DNA of 64,000 nucleotides from Candidatus Riflebacteria bacterium HGW-Riflebacteria-1 (GTDB lineage Bacteria > Muiribacteriota > Ozemobacteria > Ozemobacterales > Ozemobacteraceae): the NCBI GenBank assembly GCA_002839445.1, contig PGYB01000010.1:62001-126000 (forward strand). Direction: 5' to 3'. Numbering within the stretch: the first letter of the stretch is position 1; every line of letters begins with the position of its first letter. Positions 53,901 through 64,000 of this stretch are shown one piece after another. The notes under the pieces were generated by a model. It was not told the origin of the DNA. It did not search any database and saw nothing but the letters and a program-made list of their open reading frames with translations. The translations under genes were made by a program, and so were the position numbers.

Positions 53901-55770
53901 GCTTGTAATCAGTTCAAAAATCAGAACCGACGTTTACAACCCCGGGCGCCCAAAACCTGATGCGGCAGTGATCGCTGACAACGGCACGCGCGTCGACAGC
54001 GCCGCCGAGCCGAACACCAGAGACTGGAGCTTTATCCAGTGGGGTCTGTATCTCCAGCCGACCGGCCCATACGGGCTGGCGACACCAACAACTTCTCTTG
54101 ACGCTGATGGTCGCCACACACGCGGCATTCTCATCGCACAGGGCGCCTGCAACGACGCCGAAGTTGTCAAAACCTCTCTCGGCAACCGCAAATACAGCGT
54201 GCGAATTCCGATCGACTCTACCAAGTTCTCGCAGATAATCAATACCCCCAAAGACCCTGAAACATTCAGTCTGCACTTTGAAATTATCTACCCGAGAGTC
54301 TCGTGGCTGAGCAACGATCTCGAAGATGCTACAACTGCTGGCGAAAAGCGGTTCAGCAGTATGGTTCCGCTGAGCAACCCGGAAGGCGACAAGCCGTTCC
54401 ACATTCTCGGCCGCATGCGACTCGCTCCTGGCAATTCTGCCGAACCAGGAACAAACTTCCTGATCAACCAGAGCTGGAAAAACGACGATACTGGCGAGAA
54501 CTTCTTCGTCAGCGGCAAAGAAAGCCTTGGAATACTGGCACGCGACTTCACTCTGCCAAGATTCGTAGAAGCACCCAATACCAACGCGACCCCGATCATT
54601 CAGACCACCGGTGACGATGTCGAAGACGTCGAAGTAACTTTTGCGGTCTACGACAACAATCCGCACGCCGAGATCGGCAATTTCTATCCCGCTTACGAAA
54701 TGATCAAGATAGACCCGGTAACTGAACTTCCGATAAGCCCGTTCGACTCAAGCGACAGCAACAAGGTGTTCAGACAAGGACCAGTCATTAATCAGATCGT
54801 CATTCACAAAGGCCCTGAGAACAAAGAATTCTTCAGCAACGACAACTGGGAAGCCGGCGCGTCGTTCACGACCAAGCTGATTGAGTATGGCCCGGGCAAG
54901 CAGTTTGACCGAGGCAAGACGCTGCAGAACTGGATCGGCTCGCTCAACTACACCGTCATTGGCTCGATAAAAGACGGTATCGGTTCTTATTCAAACATTG
55001 TTGAGCACCAGTTCTACCATGCCACGGCCTGCGCCGACATTGGCATCACCGTGCCCGAAGAAGCCAAGATTGAAATCAACAGCTTACTGGTCAAGGCGGT
55101 TGAACGTTACGACAACGACCCGCCGAGCATCGAGGTCGAACTGGTATCGCAGGTTGACAATCGACGCTGGGTAATCAAACTGATTGAAAATATCAATGAC
55201 GTGGGACCGGTGCCGACAACTGTCGACAAGCTTGGCAAGTGCATTCTGCAGGCGACTTCTTATAATCTGCAGACAAATGCCGAGCTGAATGTTTACGAAG
55301 ATCCCGCTATCGACGGCTTTGCAGCATATCCGAGTGACATCGGCGATACTGACATCAATCTGGCTGCCAAGCTGACCGGCGCGGTTCCAACGTTCAGACG
55401 TGCCAGTCGCCTGCTGGTAAATGTTAAGATCTATGACAACACCGGTTTCAGAGATCTTGACGCGGCAACGATCAAGATTACCAACAACGACGGAAGCGAA
55501 AGCAGCCTGCTGCCGTCTAACAGTCCGTTGATTCCGTTGCTGGCGTCTCAAGATCTTGGCGGGAACACACTGGCCAACTTTGCAGATCGCCCGCGCGCCA
55601 GCTACGCCATTGATATGCCGATGAAGGCTCTGCCCGAGCAGAACCAGGTAACAATCGAGGTTTTTGCCAGCGACAAAAACAACAACCGACGCAAGTTGAT
55701 AATTCCAATTAAGGTAGTAGAAAGCACTTTCGATACCCGTGTTCTTGAAATCAAAGAAAACCGCAACTGA
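50935..55770 (+). CDS. Giant secreted Ig/cadherin-like protein (1611 residues)
   Basis: Signal peptide (LILGQCLAVLMMLCVGNVIYA). ATG 50935 with GGGGGAGG upstream. The first 500 residues look like a beta-propeller-type or globular domain (YVLLGNEFNQHGVYRLNNYD, FNPQGIRK); the remainder is repeated beta-sandwich modules with the D-x-T-x-P hallmark (ILARDFTLPRF) and cadherin-like DNDPPSIEVEL. The C-terminus (VFASDKNNNRRKLIIPIKVV) matches the tails of the two secreted proteins at 31-33 kb. Likely surface adhesin or type IV pilus tip/secretion substrate, like PilY1 in role but without its recognisable domain. Directly downstream of cassette D. Confidence 0.65.
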   Translation: MKRKLILGQCLAVLMMLCVGNVIYAQALSNNGVAYVLLGNEFNQHGVYRLNNYDSSASVRAAPYKLFDLNSMPGKVSGLSANQQKQVFLLAGPLAGEWQDAEVGWLPTGMKFDDDSAIYLKVMLPNDPNGSVSGYKRDGTPHWSTFGSNGTYWKVNSSINGVSYPYSVTFGGPPEVRFLNGVSGTTGTPIWPGTFSATTGIAHPTDPRKVILPSHWAGVAYYAYGTVNHLEFPGQALDGTIGNNGNTKPTILYSGANAGHQSPNTYFACIVKRVYKKRTKSLDLYSTLDTAAPPPSLVPGLQSAGMLSSIDVNVTEAYGKYCGDNCIPGGSIGQNSIMTQLSTVRVVTSTKGARYGFNPQGIRKTPSASEINAALRAVRPGSTVTEALSIATDNAGTTFNSAIVRNSGYLASIGVTPANLKTIGVSSDFSTPSGLDYLYGSDADKFVVQDSWWGRGGVAYEYFADTGSVRKLDYMANDIPAVDELGILPGKIDDIGIDGEGYLYVLRTTKSPSDAAMTTMDVTATNPQASSMFFEISPNWWRPPVLIGDIIPIAEGNQQPGDYKIVTIKQDVYKSLKRYPQGAGSLGTEEDRGQVPAGFDLWTRSIEVKPDNSIGWKHVSWSIEEEGDRDSNFQAELAVVNLAKVPDVKAGSTFLNIIAIGNVDDSSSTLPNENYTQANLSQTVKEHSTMTFKVEGYKPYIDGVLHDLKPIGDIVDPITSVVKHANVKLNAIPNKDGDYTHDENKDGSPSGFPSSMFESSTKKTVVKWKISLVENNVIPANPADLIVLDTFADVTGTGNFNALSFTFPHPGNYMIKAEVTYNKFDFSGLSASVRPHELSDSTTTVTTTPFLVKVFSESLNLNKSPSYITNIQIKPTARTRLHGVANSSIDGTGPVKSLLDFEEDKALGGIEITFDAQFVRDANRETNVSAALATFDGIGVWDYKYYARLYNEIPNYFPGLPYGAPTTVSTPLDETTANHVYNYNTGGDPLVISSKIRTDVYNPGRPKPDAAVIADNGTRVDSAAEPNTRDWSFIQWGLYLQPTGPYGLATPTTSLDADGRHTRGILIAQGACNDAEVVKTSLGNRKYSVRIPIDSTKFSQIINTPKDPETFSLHFEIIYPRVSWLSNDLEDATTAGEKRFSSMVPLSNPEGDKPFHILGRMRLAPGNSAEPGTNFLINQSWKNDDTGENFFVSGKESLGILARDFTLPRFVEAPNTNATPIIQTTGDDVEDVEVTFAVYDNNPHAEIGNFYPAYEMIKIDPVTELPISPFDSSDSNKVFRQGPVINQIVIHKGPENKEFFSNDNWEAGASFTTKLIEYGPGKQFDRGKTLQNWIGSLNYTVIGSIKDGIGSYSNIVEHQFYHATACADIGITVPEEAKIEINSLLVKAVERYDNDPPSIEVELVSQVDNRRWVIKLIENINDVGPVPTTVDKLGKCILQATSYNLQTNAELNVYEDPAIDGFAAYPSDIGDTDINLAAKLTGAVPTFRRASRLLVNVKIYDNTGFRDLDAATIKITNNDGSESSLLPSNSPLIPLLASQDLGGNTLANFADRPRASYAIDMPMKALPEQNQVTIEVFASDKNNNRRKLIIPIKVVESTFDTRVLEIKENRN

Positions 55771-56551
55771 TATAAGCAGCAGAAAAAGCGCCAGCCGAGC
55801 CCTTTTACGGGGCCTGGCTGGCGTTCTCTTTTTGCTGATTGCTGGTAGCGCCAATGTTGCAGCCTGTGACATGAGCACTTTTGTGCAGTCTGAGTTTGCC
55901 GAACGCTGCCAGCTGCTGCTCGATCTCTGCGAAAAAACTGATCTGGTCAGAAGCCTCCACCACCCCGACATCAAGATTCATAGTGGAGCTTTGAGCCGCG
56001 AGTGGGTCAGATTTTTTCTGGCGCATGGCAATCATGCCAGCATACCGCCAACTCTTGCATTCATTGGCAGCGACAGCTGGAGCGATGCTATGCAGGAAAC
56101 TGGCCAGGCGATATCGCGCCTGATCAACACAGGAATTGATAAAGCCGATTTTAACCGGCTGAATTATCGCATTCAGCTGCTCAAAGAACCGCAACGCATC
56201 GAAAAATTACACCAGGTCTTCAAATCACGGCGTGAGTTTATTGAAAAGAGCAGCAAAACAGACCACGACGTTCTTGCCGGCAGTGACAGCGACAGACGCA
56301 AAACCTGGATAGACCAGGCACTGCTGATAACGGGAACAGCAATTGACGAGCAGCTGGTCAATGACGCGGAACTGCAGCACAAACTGCGCACAGATGTCGA
56401 CGCGCACATTGAGACGTTCAAACGAATCATGGAACAGGAAACCGCCGGTACCGACCGGGAAGTAATCGAGATTCTTTTCAACAGCCTGCAGCAGGAGATA
56501 AATCTTGATATGAGCTTCTGGGAAGCCCTGTTTTTTTACAGCACCAGATAA
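55739..56551 (+). CDS. Secreted helical protein after the giant gene
   Basis: 270 residues, GTG start 55739 overlapping the giant gene by 32 bases. The hydrophobic segment ALLRGLAGVLFLLIAGSANVA at about 20-42 is a signal sequence. The rest is helical and charged; no family recognised. A terminator-like hairpin lies inside its first 30 codons. Overlaps ftsY tail to tail by 16 bases. Confidence 0.55.
   Translation: MFLKSKKTATDISSRKSASRALLRGLAGVLFLLIAGSANVAACDMSTFVQSEFAERCQLLLDLCEKTDLVRSLHHPDIKIHSGALSREWVRFFLAHGNHASIPPTLAFIGSDSWSDAMQETGQAISRLINTGIDKADFNRLNYRIQLLKEPQRIEKLHQVFKSRREFIEKSSKTDHDVLAGSDSDRRKTWIDQALLITGTAIDEQLVNDAELQHKLRTDVDAHIETFKRIMEQETAGTDREVIEILFNSLQQEINLDMSFWEALFFYSTR
55788..55833 (+). 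terminator. Terminator-like hairpin inside the 5' end of the next gene
   Basis: CGCCAGCC (55789-55796) pairs with GGCTGGCG (55816-55823); an inner GCCC/GGGC pairing extends it. TTCTCTTTTT follows. It starts 18 bases after the giant gene's stop but lies in the reading frame of the 270-residue gene. Confidence 0.65.
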
Positions 56552-57974
56552 TCGCTCTGCTTGGTCTTTTCGCTGTCATCAGCGAACAATGCTTCAAGAA
56601 ACTGCTCGGGATTAAACGGCATCAGATCATCCATTTTCTCGCCGACTCCGATAAATTTTACCGGTGCGCTGATCTGCTCTTCTACCGCGAAGAGAACGCC
56701 GCCCTTAGCAGTGCCGTCAAGCTTGGTAACGACAAGACCGGATATTGGCAAAGCTTCTTTAAACAGCTTTGCCTGCTGCACGGCGTTTTGCCCGGTTGTT
56801 GCGTCAAGCACCAGCAGAATCTCGTGCGGGCCGCCATCGCTTTCTTTCTCGGCGATTTTCTGCATCTTTTTGAGTTCGGCCATCAGATTGGCTTTTACGT
56901 GCATTCTGCCGGCGGTATCGACAATCAGCAGGTCGGCTTCGCGCTTTTTGGCGGCGTGAATGGCATCAAACACCAGAGCGCCGGGATCGCCACCTTCAGT
57001 GCCTCTTATAACCTCTACTCCGACACGTTCACCCCAGATGCAAAGCTGGTCAATCGCGGCAGCACGAAAAGTGTCGCCGGCCGCCAGAACAACCTTCTTG
57101 CCATCTTTAACAAAGCGTCGCGCCAGCTTGGCAATAGTAGTGGTCTTGCCAACGCCGTTGACACCGATTATCAAAAAAACGGTCAAGCCTTTGGGGTTAA
57201 AGACCGCTTCAGAAGAGAATCGTGTCAACATGCCGCGCAACTGGTCGCGCAGAATCTCGTAGATACGGTTCGGGTCAGTGATATCTTCTTCGTCGACTTT
57301 TTTGTGCAGATAAGCGAGAAGTTCCTGGGTGGTCTTTACACCCACATCAGCTTCAAACAGTGCTTCTTCGAGCTCATCGAGAAGATTGTCATCAATCTTC
57401 GTGCTGCCGAGCACCAGCTTTTTAAGTTTACCGACAAAGCCAGTTCTGGTCTTGGTCAGGCCATTTTTGAGGCGTTGAAACCAGGAGAGTTCTGGCTCAG
57501 GTTCTTCGACAAACGGGGCCGCAGGAACAACCGGCACAGCTGGTATTGCGGGTGCCACCACCCGCTCAACGACAGTGGCATCGGCTGGTATTGCGGGCTC
57601 AACCGTAACCGGAGCCTTTTCAGCAACCGGAACCGTCAGGGGCGCTGCCGGCTCAGTAAGCTGGCGTTGTGCCACTTCAGAATCGGCGGCGCGAGCAGTT
57701 ACCGGATGTGCTTTTTCGTCTTCGTCGACTGGTGTTGTGTCATCGAAAGCTTCGAAAGGCACCAGCCAGGCAAAAAGCAGCAGGGTGACGCCGGCCAGAC
57801 CGGTAACACCTGCGACTACCATTTGTGAAGGACCGGCCTGGTAATAGATCAGCAGGCCTTCAATCAACAGGCTCAGCCCGATCAAAAGGACTATGATCCT
57901 TGATTCATCCCATTGCCGGGTATAAACAACTGGTTCGGCTTCGCCCGGAGGCGTGGTTTTCTGAAGATCTTCGC

Positions 57975-57978
<4 letters not shown>
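56536..57978 (-). CDS. ftsY: Signal recognition particle receptor FtsY with N-terminal membrane segments
   Basis: 480 residues. NG domain about 180-475: [31 protein letters not shown] and [10 protein letters not shown], all required GTPase motifs. It docks SRP-ribosome complexes at the membrane. The N-terminus has two hydrophobic helices (about 28-45 and 53-72) and a Pro/Ala/Val-rich linker, so it is membrane anchored by its own helices. Its ATG overlaps the smc stop by 4 bases. Confidence 0.95.
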
Positions 57979-61619
<3,641 letters not shown>

Positions 61620-61664
61620 GATTAGCTCGCCTGTTCCTTTGCGAAAGAATTGAATTGATGTTTG

Positions 61665-61693
61665 ACCATAATATATGCCACATTTTGCCGCAA
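61665..61693 (-). promoter_or_regulatory. Possible promoter of smc-ftsY
   Basis: TTGCGG (61688-61693), 17-base spacer, TATGGT (61665-61670), 45 bases before the smc ATG. The -10 is weak. Confidence 0.35.
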
Positions 61694-61892
61694 AATAACA
61701 GCCTTAAACGCATTTTTTACGGGAAGCTGCCCAGCCTTATGAGCAGCGCCTGCCGGCAACACTGCGCCGAATTTGTTGTTGCCGCGCCAGTGCCGATTGT
61801 GTTAAGCTGCATGTGTGAGCCAGTGTAGCTAATTTTTATTCGTTAAACTGTCGATATCTCACAGAACTAAACTACACAAGGACTATCTCTAA

Positions 61893-62042
61893 ATGGATTA
61901 CGACAAAGAAGAAAGAAAAGACGAAGAACTCGACCAGCAGCCGCAGAAATTTGATCCGGCCGGCGAGACCAAACAGAAACTTCTGTTCTTCGTAGTAGCA
62001 GTAATCGTGGTAATAGCTGCCAAATTTCTGCTCGGCCTGTAA
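61893..62042 (+). CDS. Small single-pass membrane protein (49 residues)
   Basis: A charged, Asp/Glu/Lys/Gln-rich N-terminal half (MDYDKEERKDEELDQQ...) is followed by a hydrophobic C-terminal helix, KLLFFVVAVIVVIAAKFLLG, i.e. a tail-anchored layout. AAGGA lies 12 bases upstream of the ATG. Coding-like composition and a clean membrane helix argue that it is real. Function unknown. Confidence 0.6.
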   Translation: MDYDKEERKDEELDQQPQKFDPAGETKQKLLFFVVAVIVVIAAKFLLGL

Positions 62043-62501
62043 TTTTCGCGACAGGCAACCAGTAAGATAAGGCGGATTCCCGCCGGCGCGTGATTGGCGA
62101 AAACCTGGTCTTCTCATATTGCTGAGATTGCCGGCTGTTTATCATTGTGCCAAATTGTGCTGAAACACCAGCTTTTCTTATGGCTTCAGCAGCGGCATTT
62201 TTGCATGAACTGCAACTACACACACTTTTTAGCCGGTGCTTTGTTGCGCATTTCATTTCGATCAGCACCATAATACAATACCAATCCTACTTAATTCGTA
62301 CATACTGTCGAAAGATGAAGCTTCGAGCTTGCCACAGAAAAATCTCGCACGGAGCCACAAAAACGCGAAGAAATTCTCATTACCTTGACCATGGATGGTC
62401 TGATGTCGCATAAGCCAGGATGGCGGCAAGCGATATTCTTTGTGGCTCCGAGTCTTTGTGGCTCCGCGTCTTTGTGCGAGATCTGTCCTCACGATTATGA
62501 T
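62043..62501. other. Intergenic region with a repeat element
   Basis: No gene seen. The main content is the inverted/tandem repeat at 62342-62482. Confidence 0.6.
62342..62482. repeat. Imperfect inverted repeat element (GGAGCCACAAA type)
   Basis: Left arm ATCTCGCACGGAGCCACAAA (62342-62361); the right arm (62455-62482) has the same pieces on the other strand, separated by an inserted AAAGACGC. The phrase CTTTGTGGCTCCG is also repeated in tandem near 62439-62468. This wording is known as a dispersed intergenic element in many genomes; frames translated from it are spurious. Confidence 0.7.
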
Positions 62502-62645
62502 ATGAACGTTTTAAGTGTGAATGGTATAATTACAGAAACACACCTCAAAGAGCTCATCTTTTCTGAGGCAGATCAGATTTTTTGGAATCTGACGGCAGCA
62601 TGTGCTAAACTGCAAAAAAATGCACTGAAACCTCAGGAGGTTTGA
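62502..62645 (+). CDS. Short reading frame upstream of the molybdenum hydroxylase gene
   Basis: 47 residues (MNVLSVNGIITETHLKELIF...ALKPQEV), ending 2 bases before the next ATG; the hydroxylase's ribosome binding site AGGAGG lies in its last codons. A TATAAT at 62525-62530 falls inside it. It could be a coupled leader or nothing. No ribosome binding site of its own. Confidence 0.3.
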   Translation: MNVLSVNGIITETHLKELIFSEADQIFWNLTAACAKLQKNALKPQEV

Positions 62646-62647
62646 AG

Positions 62648-64000
62648 ATGCCTGTAGTGGGGAAATCGCTGCCGCGCAAAGACGCCCTTGACAAGCTCAA
62701 AGGGCTGGCCAAGTATATTGATGATTACAATTTTTCTGACATACTCTACATCACCACGGTTCGTTCGCCGGTAGCCTACGGACGACTCAAGGGTGTTATC
62801 AAAAGCGCGGCCGAAAAGATGCCCGGTGTAGCAGGTATCATCACCGCTGACCAGATACCTGGTAAGAATGCGGTTCCACTGGTATTTGAAGACGAGCCTT
62901 TTCTGGCGCAGGACTTTGTACGCTTTCATGGCGAACCGGTAGCTCTGGTTGTCGCCGAAAGTTACGAAGAAGCGCTGGCTGCAGCTGCCATGGTTAAGCT
63001 CGATATCGAACCGCTTAAACCAATTCTTGGCATCAGAGAATCAATCGCCGACGGTGCGCCAAAGATTTACGGCACTGACAATGTTTTCAGCCGCTACAAC
63101 GTTGAAAAGGGCAACGCCGAAGAAGCCATGAAATCGGCAAAGCATGTGTTTGAGAAAGAGTATGAAACCCCTTATCAGGAACATGCCTATCTCGAAACCA
63201 ATGGCGTTATAGCAGTTCCAGGAATCGAAGGAACAATGACAGTCTATGGCACCATGCAGTGCCCCTTTTACGTGCATGACGCGGTAGCTCAAGCTATCGG
63301 CCTTGAGCGCAACCAGGTAAGAATAATGCAAACCACCACTGGCGGCGGGTTTGGCGGCAAAGAAGATTTTCCGTCGGTGGTTGCCGGTCAGGCGGCGATT
63401 GTCGCCCAGCTGTTCAATCGCCCGGCCAAGCTTATCTACAAACGCGAAGAAGACATTATTGCCAGCTCAAAACGGCATCCCGGCCTGATAAAAATGAAGG
63501 TCGGCACTGACGACAATGGCAAGATCACCGCTGCCCTGATCGATTACTACGTCGATGGCGGCGCGTATTCGACGCTCACCCCGATCGTTCTCTGGCGCGG
63601 CACCGTGCACGCGCTCGGGCCTTACGAGTGCGATCACGTTCACATAAGATCATGGGGAGTAGCGACCAACAAGGTTCCATGCGGTGCTTACCGCGGTTTT
63701 GGTTCGCCTCAGGTCATTTTTGCCGGTGAATCAATGATCGATGAAATTGCGATCGCGCTCAATATTGATCCGGTCGAAATCAGACGCAACAATGGCTACA
63801 AAATTGGCTCAAGCACAGCTACCAACCAGATAATCGACCAGTCATGCGGCCTCATGGAAACTATCGAAAAGGCTACAGACAAGGCCCAATGGCGCACTAA
63901 GTGGCAGAAGCCCGAACAGCGCAGCGGCACGTTGCGCAAAGGCATTGGCGTCTCTATCGTTTATTATGGCGTCGGCCTTGGCGCGGGCGGCAAGCATCTT
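62648..64000 (+). CDS. Xanthine dehydrogenase family, molybdopterin-binding large subunit (partial)
   Basis: ATG 62648 with AGGAGG eight bases upstream; open to the window edge (451 codons). Starts GKSLPRKDALDKLKGLAKYI, with GRLKGV and the family motifs TGGGFGGKEDFPS (about residues 231-243) and CGAYRGFGSPQ (about 344-354), both contacting the molybdenum cofactor. Members hydroxylate purines, aldehydes or aromatic heterocycles together with FAD and 2Fe-2S subunits, which would lie to the right. The substrate cannot be told from this part. Confidence 0.95.
   Translation, partial: MPVVGKSLPRKDALDKLKGLAKYIDDYNFSDILYITTVRSPVAYGRLKGVIKSAAEKMPGVAGIITADQIPGKNAVPLVFEDEPFLAQDFVRFHGEPVALVVAESYEEALAAAAMVKLDIEPLKPILGIRESIADGAPKIYGTDNVFSRYNVEKGNAEEAMKSAKHVFEKEYETPYQEHAYLETNGVIAVPGIEGTMTVYGTMQCPFYVHDAVAQAIGLERNQVRIMQTTTGGGFGGKEDFPSVVAGQAAIVAQLFNRPAKLIYKREEDIIASSKRHPGLIKMKVGTDDNGKITAALIDYYVDGGAYSTLTPIVLWRGTVHALGPYECDHVHIRSWGVATNKVPCGAYRGFGSPQVIFAGESMIDEIAIALNIDPVEIRRNNGYKIGSSTATNQIIDQSCGLMETIEKATDKAQWRTKWQKPEQRSGTLRKGIGVSIVYYGVGLGAGGKHL

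Noticed and set aside
62262..62492. 76-residue minus-strand frame
   Set aside because: RRGATKTRSHKE-type peptides are translations of a dispersed element.

Overview
The window is gene-dense and comes from a diderm, LPS-making bacterium. It carries a bamA-skp-lpxD-lpxC run, several lipoproteins and OmpA-like MotB, so an outer membrane is well supported. No rRNA is present. The unusual load of pseudopilin genes, TPR lipoproteins and Ig-like secreted proteins, and the house style of the genes, would fit an uncultured deep-branching diderm such as Candidatus Riflebacteria/Ozemobacteria. That placement is an inference and should be checked by phylogeny of BamA, SMC, FtsY or PilB.

Layout. 0-5 kb (minus): envelope operon bamA, skp, lpxD, a YjbH-like secreted protein, and lpxC running off the left edge. 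5.1-10 kb (plus): a zinc-ribbon/DnaB-like ATPase, a TPR lipoprotein and a glycine-zipper protein. 10.4-14.6 kb (minus): pseudopilin cassette A (TPR lipoprotein, giant GspK/PilX-like protein, PulI-like, PulJ-like). 15-25.3 kb (plus): cupin, TPR protein, then the pilus/T2SS-type assembly machine (PilB, PilC, five pseudopilins, a PilM-PilN fusion, PilO-like). 25.3-28.3 kb (minus): MotA/MotB and two secreted proteins. 28.4-29.8 kb (plus): pseudopilin cassette C. Then tilS, two secreted Ig-like proteins, a pyroglutamyl peptidase-GrpB fusion and an unknown gene.

36-47.1 kb is a defence island: a complete type I restriction-modification operon (hsdR, hsdM, a YhcG-type nuclease, hsdS), an OLD-like ATPase-TOPRIM protein, a truncated PD-(D/E)XK gene, a DUF3800 gene overlapping a conserved unknown, and decayed remnants of an AlbA_2-type regulator and a RhuM protein. 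It abuts a tRNA cluster (Leu-TAA, initiator Met, elongator Met).

47.8-56.5 kb (plus): pseudopilin cassette D followed by an OmpH-like coiled-coil protein, a 1611-residue secreted protein and a small secreted protein. 56.5-61.6 kb (minus): smc-ftsY. The right end holds a 49-residue membrane protein, a short dispersed repeat and the start of a molybdenum hydroxylase large subunit.

How they fit together: one assembly machine (16.5-24.4 kb) with its own full pseudopilin set is surrounded by three further I/J/K-like minor pseudopilin cassettes. Large secreted proteins sharing a C-terminal module lie downstream of cassettes C and D. This suggests one secretion/pilus motor with exchangeable tips. 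No secretin, prepilin peptidase or retraction ATPase is in the window.
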